NCBI GenBank assembly: GCA_903853785.1
Contig: CAINUM010000003.1
Span: forward strand, 1 to 19,877
From: Candidatus Magasanikiibacteriota bacterium
GTDB taxonomy: Bacteria; Patescibacteriota; Patescibacteriia; Magasanikbacterales; GWA2-37-8
DNA: 19,877 nt
Reading direction: 5' to 3'
This document shows, in pieces, positions 6,583 through 15,581 of the stretch (position 1 is its first letter; every line of letters starts with the position of its first letter). The notes under the pieces were generated by a model that was not told the origin of the DNA, did no database searches, and worked only from the letters and a program-made list of their open reading frames with translations. The translations under genes were made by a program, and so were the position numbers.

Positions 6583-6594
6583 TTTTTTTTAAAT

Positions 6595-9500
6595 ATGTTT
6601 TTCCAAAAAATAAGAAAATTAACAATCAGTTTGCTATTGTCAGTATTTGTTTTTTCTTCATTAATTGGATTTTTAATTTCTGCCCAACCAGCTGCTGCTA
6701 TTCCTACTGAAGTTTTGGCTGATGTCCCAGCCCAAACCAATACCATTTTTAATATGATTAAAAATGGTTGGAAGATAGCGGTGCTCAACGCTGCTCAGCA
6801 AGCAGTGTCTTATTTTTTGCGTAAAGTAGCTTATGACAGTGCGGTTTGGTTGGCATCTGGTGGCAAAGGACAAGGCACACTTGCTCATTCAAAAGGTTTT
6901 GGAAGTTACATGGCTTCGGTTGGTTCAGAAGCCGCCGGAACAGCCATTGAACAACTCGGCAAAGGTTTTGGTTTGGATTTATGTAAAATTCCAGATGTAA
7001 AAATTGATTTAGCTTTTCGTATTGGTTTGCACTATAACTTCAATTTAGGTGCAGGCCAAGGTGGTCCGACTAAACCAGCTTGTAATCTTGAAACTTTTCA
7101 AAAAAATTGGGGTGGCGATGCTTGGGCTAGTAAATACGGTGATGGCAAGGGTGGTTTTGATGTAAACAAAGTTTTTAATAGTTCGTTGACAGTTGCCGAC
7201 GCACCATTAGGTATAGCAATGAAAACAACGGAGAAAATTGATCGTTTGGTAATGAAGCAGACAAGTGCGGCCTCCGCTGATCGTATTGAAGGCGCTGGTT
7301 TTAAAGCAATAACAAAATTAATATCAGGTGATGTCAAAACACCAAGTCAGGTTATCGCTCAAGAATCAAAAGCAAATGCACCAAGTGAACAAAACAAAAA
7401 AAGTGAAGCTCAAATTGCTTCCGCCATGGGATCAGGAGCGTACGAAATACTGCCATCAACTTTAGGTTTGTTTTTAAACACCCTATCAGGCCAAATGTTG
7501 AAAAATTTTAAAGAAAACGGCATGTTACCTGGTGGTATTTGCGTCGGTTCTTTCGGTGGTCCAGATTGCAAAAATAGTGGTGGTCAAGCATCAAGTTTTG
7601 ATTCTGAAGCTGGGACGGGTGGACGTGCAGCTGCTGAGGCAGCTTTTAGTGAATTTTTGACGACTAAGTTGGATACACTTTCTAATTATGATATTTTAGC
7701 CGATCTTAATAGTTGTGAAACTCGCGGTTTGTATAATTGTCGTGCGGACCAAGGTATCGTACAGGCTATTCAGGAAGGTAAACAGGAAAATGGCACCCCA
7801 GTGACCATCAAAGAAGCAATCGACAAAGGTTGGTTGCATGGAAATTGGAAACTTATTCCACCATCACGCGTCGCCGATAATGCTGACAAAAATTGTTTTA
7901 ATAGTAATTATTGTTATAGTAATTTACAGGTTTTACGTCAGTTGCGTATTATTCCTTTAGGTTTGGAGATTGCTGCAAAAAATAGTGATCCAGATCATCC
8001 TGCTACTCTCAATGATGTGGTAAACGGTTTTTACGATTGTAGTTATATCAAAGATAAAAGTGGTAATGTTGTAGGTGTAAATTATGATCCAGAAAATAAA
8101 CCATATTGTCATTTGGTTGATCCAAATTGGATATTAAAACTATCTCAAACTCGTTGTGATGCGATGGCTTATAGTGCGACTCCTTTGAGCACTGACGTCC
8201 CAGATCGTATAAAAGAATGTGTTGATTTAAAAACTTGTATTGGTAGCGACAAAGATGGAAATTGTTCAGGTTATGGAAATTGTGTACGTGAAAAAAATGT
8301 TTGGAGATTTGATGCTGATCAGTGTGATTCACAGTATGCTACTTGTCGGGCTTTTACTGACAGTGCGGGTAAGGCAGTTTCATATTTGTATCGTACATTA
8401 GATACTGGTGATTGTAATCAGGACACAGCTGGATGTACCGCCTATAGTTTGGATCAAGATAATACTGGTTGGAAAGCTTTAGCAACTTCTAGTTATGGAA
8501 ATTATTCTACTGGTATTTATTTAAATAAAAATGTTTCCACTGCATGTTCGGCTAGTGCAGTTGGTTGTAGTGCGTTTAAACTTCCAGATAGCAATGATAG
8601 AAATAGTTATATTCCAATCAAAAAAGCGCCGGATTATTTAAATTGTTATGATACTGACGCTCTAGCTAGCAATGGAATCCAATGGCCAAAAACTTTTTCA
8701 GATATTTTCAAAATGCAACCAAAAGCTGAATGTAAAGATTTTGCACAGGTTTGTATTGCTGATGAAGTAGGATGTGGTAATTATAAATTAGCCGATGACC
8801 CACAGTCTTTGGTTATTCCTGGTAAATTTATTTCGGCAACAATTGCTAGTAATACAATTCAAAATTGGAACGATCAGTGTGACGGTAAGTGCGCAGGTTA
8901 TGCTGCTTATCGTGAAATGCCATCCAACTATGCTTCTGGTACTCCTTTGGCTTATATCATTCCTCCATCAAAATATAATGGCGGTCAATCTGGTAAAGTT
9001 TGTACAGCTGAGCAGGTAAGTTGCAGTAGTTTCACCAACATGTCGGCAGGTGATGCGGGGGGTGAAAAAATCGAGTATTTTACCGATCTACGTGCTTGTA
9101 TCAAACCCGACGCCAACAAGCAAAAGAATTTTTATACTTATGAAGGTTCGGTAATTGGTGGCTACCAATTGCAATCATATACTTTACAAAAAGACGCTGT
9201 TTCTGGTGAACCAGCAACAGTATTTATCACCCCTCAAGACAAAATTGATGCCGGCCAATTTAAATGTAACGCCACTCTCTATAAAGCTGGACAAGCTGAT
9301 CCAGATTGTCGTCAGTTTAATGATGATAAGGGTGTGATTTCTTATGCGTTATTAATGCACACGATTGCAGTATCTCCAGATTGTACTCCTTTCCGTTTGA
9401 ACAGCACTGAGTTGGCTGGGGCTGGAAAATGTTTTAGTAATGGCGAATATAATGCCAATGATGGTGCGTGTTATTACAATGGTTTACCAACAGGTGTGAC

Positions 9501-12500
9501 TGCTCCTGGTGTTGGAGGTAGTACAGTTTGTTCGGCCGACGTAGTATCTTGTCGTGAATATAAAGGAAACAATGGAAATAATATTAAGACAGTATTAGTG
9601 GATAATTTTGAAAGTCAAAACAGCGCTTCTGTTACTAATGGTTGGGCTTCAGCTTCTGCCGGTACGCTTAGTTGGTCGTCAGAATCCACCAAAGCCGGTG
9701 AACATTCTATTGGTTTCTCGGGTGCTATAAATAATACATTGCAAAAAACATTAGTCTTATCGGCTGATAGTTTGGATCTGCAAAATAACATGAGCTACAG
9801 TTTGAGCTTTTGGGCCAAAGGTAGTGGTGTTAATGTAGGAATTTCCATGACTGATGGTAGTGGATCTCAAGTTTCAGCAGGTAAAATTACCGCCAACACT
9901 TCTTGGCAATATTATAAATTTAATTTAGTTGAGCTTCTGTCTTCTGGTACAAGCACAATTAATTTTGTATTAAACGGTAGCGGAAATCTTTTTGTGGACA
10001 ATGTTCGTTTGACTAAAGTTTCTGAATTTTTATACTTGGTTAAAGATTCTCTAAAAGTTGATCCGATTTGTGATGACAATCCAAATGATAATTTGCCAGG
10101 TGCCGCCTTGGGTTGTAATGCTTATACCGGTCCACAAAATAGTTTAGGAACAAGAGATTATTTCCTTACCAATTTTAGTTTCTTATGTCGTGAGGGTGCT
10201 ATTGGTTGTACCGCATTTGTCGATACTTACAACAAGCTTAGTGATAGTGGTCCTAGAGCTTACAATGTTCAGTTGACGGGCACTCCTGGATCCAAAGTAG
10301 TAACTAGTTTTGGTGATGAAACTTCGTTTACCTGTCAGATTGAACAAGATAAAAATAGTTGTTATACCAATGTTTTTGGATATACAAAAAATGTGATTGA
10401 AAATAATCCAATTGCTCATTTTGTAAAATCTACATATTATCTTCCAGCTGATACATCTAGTACGGATCCAGTTTATTTGGTAGCCAAAAATGATGTAGTA
10501 GACTTTACTTGTAACGCAGCTGATCTCGGTTGTACTACAGCTGGTCTCCAAAAGAGCACACCAAGTGGTAATCAATTTGAGACAACTACAATTAAACTCG
10601 ATCCTTCATTGCTATTACCAAGCACTGGCGACAATCCAACTCCAGGAATATTGTGTCATCAGGAAGCTTTGGGTTGCGGAGTCTATGGTTCTACATTAGG
10701 TGACACCTATTTTAAAGACCCAGGTATTACCGGTTCAAAAATTTGTACTTACCAAACAAATGTTATAAAAAATAATAACAAAGTGAACGGTTGGTTTTGG
10801 AAAGATGTTGGTGTTTGTGGAAGTACTTCTACTCCAGCAACATACCCACTAGTTTCTCAAACTTGTTCGAGTGATGATAACTGTTCGGCTACAACCGCTT
10901 TCAACACTTGTATAGATATTGGGGCACAACCATGTTATCCAGACTATATTCAAAATGGAAACAGTTTTGGTTTGTGGTCTTATGGAAATAAAACTAAATA
11001 CGATAATTTCGTCGGAGAATGTCCAGCCGAACAAAATGCCTGTACAGAATTTGTTGATCACAACGACAATAACACCGCTTATTATTTCCTCAAAAATGCC
11101 AAAGTTTCCGAAGGTGACTGTGGTGGAGTAAGTCAAAAAGCTGGTTGTGCATTATTTGATCAAACCGATAATCCAAATAAATTCTGGAATACATCCGCTA
11201 CATATTTATTAAGTGATAATTTTGCTCCAGGAAAAAATAATGATTTATCAAAGGTCACCAAAGTTCAACCAGTAGACAAAGGCGCGACCAACGATGCTAA
11301 TATTATTATTAAAGTAAAGCGAGATCGTGAATGTGCGGAGTGGTTGCAATGTAGTCAATCACACACTGTTTGGGATGAAAATTTGAGTAAGCCAAAAAAT
11401 ATTTGTGATAAATTTAAACGTTGTGATGCGTTGTTTACCAATCAACAAGGAAAGAACGACTTAGGTAATTGTGCTGAGTATGTGGATGGAATTCACGATG
11501 TTGCAAATCAAATTTTGACCGATGAAGTTTACTTTGATCGTGATATCACATGGAAAGGTAGAGAATTTGATGGTTTTTCTATATTGGGAATGTATCCACT
11601 AGAAGAGTTGGGTCAATATAATATTTCGACTGTTGGAGTGGAAGATTTTAGATTAGCCAAAGCTATACCGTGTGCTGGAAATAATTGTCAGGCAGTTCCA
11701 ATTAACCAATATTCATGTAGTTCTACAAATGCCATAATACCAGTACCTTGCGGTGCAAATAATAGTGGCTTTTGTATTAATAAAATTTGTATAAAAGATA
11801 TCGATGGTACGACGGAAAAACTAGTTGCGCCTAGTCGAGCTATGATATGTCGTGCTTATCCTGAAAAAGATTCACCATTCCCAAATTCTACTTTTACAGA
11901 TAAACAAACTTTTGTTAATGTAAATAAGTGTCAAGAATTTGATCAGGGTAAAGTAAAATCTACTTCAGATCTTGCATGGGCTAATACATGGGCTAATAAA
12001 TGTGAATGTGACTATACCAAAGTAACTTTTGGAGATGGTTTGTTTAAAAAATACTGGAATGATGTTAAACCAAATAGCGGTGGAAGTAATCAGCCACAAA
12101 TCGGTACTGTTGCTGGAGAAGTTCCAACCGGTATTTGTTCAGGTGGATTAACAGATGGAATAGGTTGTGCAAATGATGACGAGTGCAAAATGCCTGTGGG
12201 CGGTGGAGCAGTTGATCCAGGAAGTTCGGCAACGTGTCAATTGGCCAAAAAAATCTCTTCATACATTGGTTGGAGAGGGTATTGTTTAGAAAGAGATATT
12301 TCTAGAAATATCAATGGTAGACAGGATGAAAATGCTTGTCTCACATGGTTCCCAGTTGATAGTTTGGCGGGCACAAAGGATATTAATAATCAGTTTAAAA
12401 CTGCCGGTTTTGTTCCGCCATCAAATGCTAAATATTGTTTGGCGTCAGAACTATACAAAAAAACACAGTCTTATGGACCAGAATGCCGTGATCCAATAGG

Positions 12501-14460
12501 AAATCTAGCTACCGAAGGTGACTGTACAATCCAGTTGTGTGCAGATTCTGGCTATAAATCAGGCGCTAACGGATGGTGTGGTGCTGGTTATGTGACTACG
12601 ATTGGTTGTGGCAATGTTGATGATTGTCATCATTCTTTTGGGCAAAATGACTGTGAGATTACCTGTAAACCAAATGACCCAAATCAATGGGTTGGGGCTG
12701 CTACATTTACATCTGGTATAAATACAGTCGGTTGTCAAGCATTTGCCTTGATAGATTCCAGCAATTCAGCTCCATGGACGGATCGCTTGTGGAAAGATAG
12801 TAAGCATCCATATGCTATCGTTCCAGCCAACCAAGCAGACAAAGATACTTTAAACTACAATTTCCAAACAACTTCTAGTCCTTTTGCTTATATCTCAGAA
12901 TCTACCAATGCATTATTAAATTTGCAAACTTGCAAATCTGGTTTAACTTTAGAAAAGCCCTTTTCAAATTTTTCTTGCAATACTTCTCCTGCACCATTTG
13001 GTATTAAAAAAAGTGATTTAGGTTATACTAATTTATCATACGATGGTAGTTGGAATTATGTAGTTGGTAGTGAATGTACCACTAATGATAGTTGTAATGT
13101 CGGGGTTACTTGTACAAACAACTTAGCGAGCGCTGAGTGTAGACGCGGATGTGTCAGTGACAGCGACTGTAAAGTTGCATCGTCAACTTATGGTGATTTT
13201 GGTACATGTTTGAACCATGTGTGTACAGGAAAGGATACCAAAAATTTAACTTGCGTCACTAATAACAATACTTGTATAAATGCAAACAATAATTTAAAAG
13301 CTCAAAATAGTAATGCAACCAGTTCGTATAATTTTTGTCAGGGTGCTTGCATATTGAATAACAAAGCCACAACAAATCCAACCACACCATGTGAAAGTGA
13401 TATTCAATGTTATACAAAAAAATGTATAGGTACAGCTCCAAATCAACAATGTCTTGACTTAAATGTGCCTACTAGTACTATTGTTGCCAAAGATGTAAAG
13501 ACAAAAATTCTCGATGCTTGGGGTCAATTTAAACAAATATTCGCAAAGCTTAACAGTGTAATGAGTTTCAATGATGCAGCTGGAAGTGCTGGACAAAAAT
13601 ATGAAGCTTTAGATGTTACCAGCACTGGTCCACTGGCATCAGTAGTAGATTATGCAGCTTCTGCAGATCCTAGCACCGCCCCTATGGTATTTCCAGTAGG
13701 ACCTTGTAATTCTGGCGGAAAATGTCTTCAGTTGCATTCCGGAAACTTTAGTATCAATGGTATCTCAGAAAAGAATGTTATCATTGAATCTCAGCCAGCT
13801 GATGCTATGGCAACTTTTTACGCGGCTGCCGATTCAAATCATATGCAAATCAGAAAGGTGTTAGTAGATTGGGGAGATGGTGATACTTATTACGCTCCAG
13901 CTGGTTATTACCGTAATCAATTGGGTCCAGTTAATGCCAATGAATGTTCGGCTGCTGATCCAGCTGCACCAACCAAAAAAACATGTTTTTCCACTGGTGC
14001 TAATTATAGATGGAAACAAAAAGAGTGTAGCACCGTAGATGATTGTAAATATTTAGATCTTTGCGGTTCAGCAGACGACGCCCCATCGTATGGCTATATA
14101 AAAGATCTAACTTGTGATTCTGCATTTTTCTCGTATTCCCATCCATATATTTGTGTTAAGGATTCGGAAGATAAAGCCTATGTAGATGATAAATTACAAA
14201 AAATTTGGCAGGCAGATTGTGATGGTAATATAGATATGCAGACTGCTTATGGTGGCTGTTGCGTCTATCAACCAAAGATTCAGGTAGTGGATAATTGGGG
14301 TTGGTGTAATGGAACATGTCCGGGCGGGCAAGCTGGAGATGGATGTTATAACGGTATTCCAGAAGAATGCTATCTATTATACAATACAACTGCAAACACT
14401 TCATTCCTGAAAAAAATCCTCGTAGCCCCAGGTAAAATGAGCACCACAACTCAACCATAA
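6595..14460 (+). CDS. Giant secreted cysteine-rich protein (2621 residues), function unknown
   Basis: I do not recognise a named family. Residues 1-35 form a Sec signal peptide (basic start, long hydrophobic core, probable cleavage after QPAAA). The rest has no obvious membrane helix and is rich in Cys, Asn, Thr, Ser and Gly. From about residue 607 to 1483 a motif Cys-x6-Cys, usually followed after two residues by Phe or Tyr, recurs at least nine times (first Cys at 607, 651, 720, 803, 979, 1198, 1306, 1354, 1476). This implies a chain of disulfide-bonded units. Residues about 1003-1140 look like a beta-sandwich of the CBM4/9 carbohydrate-binding type (NFES... SFWAKG... LFVDNVRL). Further on are several Cys-x-x-Asp-Asp/Ser-x-Cys motifs. 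Near 2423-2429 there is a PKD-like VDWGDGD followed later by YSHPY. The start ATG 6595 has context TTTAAAT-ATG with no Shine-Dalgarno. Base composition matches the surrounding genes. It probably acts outside the cell; attachment to a host cell is only a guess. Confidence 0.85.
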   Translation: MFFQKIRKLTISLLLSVFVFSSLIGFLISAQPAAAIPTEVLADVPAQTNTIFNMIKNGWKIAVLNAAQQAVSYFLRKVAYDSAVWLASGGKGQGTLAHSKGFGSYMASVGSEAAGTAIEQLGKGFGLDLCKIPDVKIDLAFRIGLHYNFNLGAGQGGPTKPACNLETFQKNWGGDAWASKYGDGKGGFDVNKVFNSSLTVADAPLGIAMKTTEKIDRLVMKQTSAASADRIEGAGFKAITKLISGDVKTPSQVIAQESKANAPSEQNKKSEAQIASAMGSGAYEILPSTLGLFLNTLSGQMLKNFKENGMLPGGICVGSFGGPDCKNSGGQASSFDSEAGTGGRAAAEAAFSEFLTTKLDTLSNYDILADLNSCETRGLYNCRADQGIVQAIQEGKQENGTPVTIKEAIDKGWLHGNWKLIPPSRVADNADKNCFNSNYCYSNLQVLRQLRIIPLGLEIAAKNSDPDHPATLNDVVNGFYDCSYIKDKSGNVVGVNYDPENKPYCHLVDPNWILKLSQTRCDAMAYSATPLSTDVPDRIKECVDLKTCIGSDKDGNCSGYGNCVREKNVWRFDADQCDSQYATCRAFTDSAGKAVSYLYRTLDTGDCNQDTAGCTAYSLDQDNTGWKALATSSYGNYSTGIYLNKNVSTACSASAVGCSAFKLPDSNDRNSYIPIKKAPDYLNCYDTDALASNGIQWPKTFSDIFKMQPKAECKDFAQVCIADEVGCGNYKLADDPQSLVIPGKFISATIASNTIQNWNDQCDGKCAGYAAYREMPSNYASGTPLAYIIPPSKYNGGQSGKVCTAEQVSCSSFTNMSAGDAGGEKIEYFTDLRACIKPDANKQKNFYTYEGSVIGGYQLQSYTLQKDAVSGEPATVFITPQDKIDAGQFKCNATLYKAGQADPDCRQFNDDKGVISYALLMHTIAVSPDCTPFRLNSTELAGAGKCFSNGEYNANDGACYYNGLPTGVTAPGVGGSTVCSADVVSCREYKGNNGNNIKTVLVDNFESQNSASVTNGWASASAGTLSWSSESTKAGEHSIGFSGAINNTLQKTLVLSADSLDLQNNMSYSLSFWAKGSGVNVGISMTDGSGSQVSAGKITANTSWQYYKFNLVELLSSGTSTINFVLNGSGNLFVDNVRLTKVSEFLYLVKDSLKVDPICDDNPNDNLPGAALGCNAYTGPQNSLGTRDYFLTNFSFLCREGAIGCTAFVDTYNKLSDSGPRAYNVQLTGTPGSKVVTSFGDETSFTCQIEQDKNSCYTNVFGYTKNVIENNPIAHFVKSTYYLPADTSSTDPVYLVAKNDVVDFTCNAADLGCTTAGLQKSTPSGNQFETTTIKLDPSLLLPSTGDNPTPGILCHQEALGCGVYGSTLGDTYFKDPGITGSKICTYQTNVIKNNNKVNGWFWKDVGVCGSTSTPATYPLVSQTCSSDDNCSATTAFNTCIDIGAQPCYPDYIQNGNSFGLWSYGNKTKYDNFVGECPAEQNACTEFVDHNDNNTAYYFLKNAKVSEGDCGGVSQKAGCALFDQTDNPNKFWNTSATYLLSDNFAPGKNNDLSKVTKVQPVDKGATNDANIIIKVKRDRECAEWLQCSQSHTVWDENLSKPKNICDKFKRCDALFTNQQGKNDLGNCAEYVDGIHDVANQILTDEVYFDRDITWKGREFDGFSILGMYPLEELGQYNISTVGVEDFRLAKAIPCAGNNCQAVPINQYSCSSTNAIIPVPCGANNSGFCINKICIKDIDGTTEKLVAPSRAMICRAYPEKDSPFPNSTFTDKQTFVNVNKCQEFDQGKVKSTSDLAWANTWANKCECDYTKVTFGDGLFKKYWNDVKPNSGGSNQPQIGTVAGEVPTGICSGGLTDGIGCANDDECKMPVGGGAVDPGSSATCQLAKKISSYIGWRGYCLERDISRNINGRQDENACLTWFPVDSLAGTKDINNQFKTAGFVPPSNAKYCLASELYKKTQSYGPECRDPIGNLATEGDCTIQLCADSGYKSGANGWCGAGYVTTIGCGNVDDCHHSFGQNDCEITCKPNDPNQWVGAATFTSGINTVGCQAFALIDSSNSAPWTDRLWKDSKHPYAIVPANQADKDTLNYNFQTTSSPFAYISESTNALLNLQTCKSGLTLEKPFSNFSCNTSPAPFGIKKSDLGYTNLSYDGSWNYVVGSECTTNDSCNVGVTCTNNLASAECRRGCVSDSDCKVASSTYGDFGTCLNHVCTGKDTKNLTCVTNNNTCINANNNLKAQNSNATSSYNFCQGACILNNKATTNPTTPCESDIQCYTKKCIGTAPNQQCLDLNVPTSTIVAKDVKTKILDAWGQFKQIFAKLNSVMSFNDAAGSAGQKYEALDVTSTGPLASVVDYAASADPSTAPMVFPVGPCNSGGKCLQLHSGNFSINGISEKNVIIESQPADAMATFYAAADSNHMQIRKVLVDWGDGDTYYAPAGYYRNQLGPVNANECSAADPAAPTKKTCFSTGANYRWKQKECSTVDDCKYLDLCGSADDAPSYGYIKDLTCDSAFFSYSHPYICVKDSEDKAYVDDKLQKIWQADCDGNIDMQTAYGGCCVYQPKIQVVDNWGWCNGTCPGGQAGDGCYNGIPEECYLLYNTTANTSFLKKILVAPGKMSTTTQP

Positions 14461-14473
14461 AATAATAAAAATT

Positions 14474-14504
14474 AAAAAACCAACCTTACAAAGGTTGGTT
14501 TTTT
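14474..14504. terminator. Bidirectional intrinsic terminator after the giant gene
   Basis: A perfect 14-bp inverted repeat, AAAAAACCAACCTT (14474-14487) and AAGGTTGGTTTTTT (14491-14504), with a 3-base loop. A-tracts on the left and T-tracts on the right let it work on both strands, so it can end the giant-protein transcript and also the convergent minus-strand lipoprotein transcript. Confidence 0.9.
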
Positions 14505-14548
14505 AATATCCTCAGTATTCAAATAAAAAATATTTAAACACTCAGGAT

Positions 14549-14589
14549 TGCCCGCGGCTGTCGAGGATGACAGCTTACAGATGCGGGCA
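14549..14589. repeat. Nested hairpin at the left edge of the GC-rich patch
   Basis: TGCCCGC (14549-14555) pairs perfectly with GCGGGCA (14583-14589), and inside it GCTGTC (14557-14562) pairs perfectly with GACAGC (14569-14574). It has no T-run on either strand. It could be the 3' end structure of the lipoprotein mRNA or an end of a mobile cassette. Confidence 0.55.
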
Positions 14590-14674
14590 AGAGAGAGTAA
14601 AGTGGATGAGTGGGGAAGTGGAGGGATGGTTGGGTGGGGGTGATGGGCGAAGAAGGCCGAGGCAAGTGTCTGTA

Positions 14675-15157
14675 TCACTTGACCTTCGTACAGGTGTGAA
14701 CAGTAGCACCGATCATTTGGTATTGGAGTTGGCCAGAAGCGAGCAGCGAGACGTTGCTTGGGGGGGCCACCCATACTCCAGAACACCAGATTTCACAGAG
14801 ACCTTCGCTAGAAATTTCTACACCCAATGTGCAGATGATCTTTTCTGGATTCCCGCTGAATGTACAGTCCCACGTCTCCCCCGTGATCAGGTACAAGTAG
14901 TCCTTGCACACGACCTGGACCGCGTCCACTTCGACCGTGTCATTGCTGACCGTGTCGGTGTTGGGGGTGGTCTCGGATGACGAGCCGTCGTAGTTGGAAC
15001 CAGCATCGCCGGTCGCATCCGGGTTGGGCGCGCAGCCAAACCCGACGACGCCGAACTCGCAGTTCTGCGGACCTGCGAGCGGAATGCAGCCGGAAAACAC
15101 CAGACAATTTACCAGGAACATTGCGACCAGAGTCGCCAGGGTTGTGATGGTCTTCAT
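14675..15157 (-). CDS. Putative lipoprotein, function unknown, foreign codon usage
   Basis: A 160-residue protein with a lipoprotein-type signal: basic start, hydrophobic stretch and a lipobox-like Leu-Val-Phe-Ser-Gly-Cys with the lipid-accepting Cys at residue 24 (Cys18 is a weaker alternative). A low-complexity Asp/Thr/Ser/Asn-rich linker follows (about 47-76, DAGSNYDGSSS...), then a small domain with paired cysteines (about 80-135) and a C-terminal Cys. This layout, lipobox plus Asp/Ser/Thr linker, is common in surface lipoproteins of Deltaproteobacteria and Myxococcota; a direct relationship is not shown. I start at 15157 because AAGGAGGT (minus strand, 15169-15162) sits a few bases upstream of this ATG; a longer reading to 15199 would place that signal inside the gene. 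The stop is TGA, unique among the genes here. I recognise no homologue. Confidence 0.65.
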   Translation of the reverse strand: MKTITTLATLVAMFLVNCLVFSGCIPLAGPQNCEFGVVGFGCAPNPDATGDAGSNYDGSSSETTPNTDTVSNDTVEVDAVQVVCKDYLYLITGETWDCTFSGNPEKIICTLGVEISSEGLCEIWCSGVWVAPPSNVSLLASGQLQYQMIGATVHTCTKVK

Positions 15158-15450
15158 GACCACCTCCTTAGCTTCCCCTAGGTCGGGGAGCCGATTCACC
15201 TTTTCTTCAAGAGTGCAACGTGCACGCTATCAGATTACGGTGGAGTTTGAAATTAGAATATTTTCTACTCACAAACACCACCGCAATCCACTTTCTTTAT
15301 TCACTTTTTCCTCTCTCTTGTTATTGATTGTTTTAGTTATTCACCCAAAGGCAAAAACCAAACCAATACATTGTAAAGAACGAACATTAGAAGACAATAC
15401 CACATTTCAGAAGTATTGTCAATTGGTGGGTCTATTTTTTAGCTTATATT

Positions 15451-15486
15451 AGGTAAAACCATATTAATGGTGCCGTAGTTTTGCCT
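15451..15486 (+). repeat. Two overlapping hairpins of unknown role
   Basis: AGGTAAAAC (15451-15459) can pair along its full length with GTTTTGCCT (15478-15486), using one G-U pair. ACCAT (15458-15462) can pair with ATGGT (15467-15471) around a 4-base loop. The full outer stem and the inner hairpin share bases 15458-15459, so they compete at the edge. Confidence 0.35.
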
Positions 15487-15544
15487 GGGGGACAAGGTCG
15501 GTGTGGATAACTAATTTTTGTTTATTAACGTATTTATTTACCAG

Positions 15545-15573
15545 TTGTTTTTAGCTGTGTTTTGTGATATAAT
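15545..15573 (+). promoter_or_regulatory. Strong promoter of the toxin-antitoxin-like operon
   Basis: TTGTTT (15545-15550), a 17-base spacer and TATAAT (15568-15573) preceded by an extended -10 TG (15565-15566) make this the best promoter in the window. The expected start at 15580-15582 coincides with the first ATG of the next gene, so that mRNA may be leaderless. Confidence 0.75.
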
Positions 15574-15581
15574 ACTACTCT

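Larger units (their letters stand above)
14545..15245. other. GC-rich patch of foreign-looking DNA
   Basis: Composition changes abruptly from AT-rich to clearly GC-rich at about 14545 and back at about 15245. The patch holds a single gene on the minus strand with a strong Shine-Dalgarno, a TGA stop and G/C-ending codons, all unlike its neighbours. Its left edge carries a compact hairpin (14549-14589). No transposase, integrase, tRNA or clear target-site duplication is visible. It is either a recent import or an assembly chimera. Confidence 0.6.
15158..15581. other. Intergenic region with small inverted repeats, no convincing gene
   Basis: The first 90 bases are the GC-rich 5' region of the minus-strand lipoprotein, including a small inverted repeat GTGCA-ACG-TGCAC (15213-15225). 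The rest is AT-rich and host-like. It contains a perfect 8-bp hairpin GACAATAC/GTATTGTC (15393-15420) and a compound structure at 15451-15486. It ends with the promoter of the next operon. Short open frames crossing it show no domain and change composition midway, so I do not call them genes. Confidence 0.6.

Noticed and set aside
8413..11043. DNA-level tandem repeats or CRISPR-like array in the giant gene
   Set aside because: The recurring Cys motifs are repeats of protein pattern only; the underlying DNA is diverged and irregularly spaced.
14567..14980. Plus-strand open frame of 137 codons across the GC-rich patch
   Set aside because: It is the antisense shadow of the lipoprotein gene, has no start signal, and its product is low-complexity Arg/Gly-rich without a domain.
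14545..15245. Integron gene cassette with an attC site
   Set aside because: The gene-plus-hairpin layout is suggestive, but I find no paired RYYYAAC/GTTRRRY core sites at the ends.
14994..15452. Plus-strand open frame of 152 codons
   Set aside because: It spans the change from GC-rich to AT-rich DNA, overlaps the lipoprotein start antisense, and shows no recognisable pattern.
15502..15510. Perfect DnaA box (TTATCCACA on the minus strand) and a near match TTGTCCACA at 16451-16459
   Set aside because: They are isolated, about 950 bases apart, with no dnaA/dnaN gene, box cluster or AT-rich unwinding repeats beside them; the second overlaps the -35 region of a promoter.
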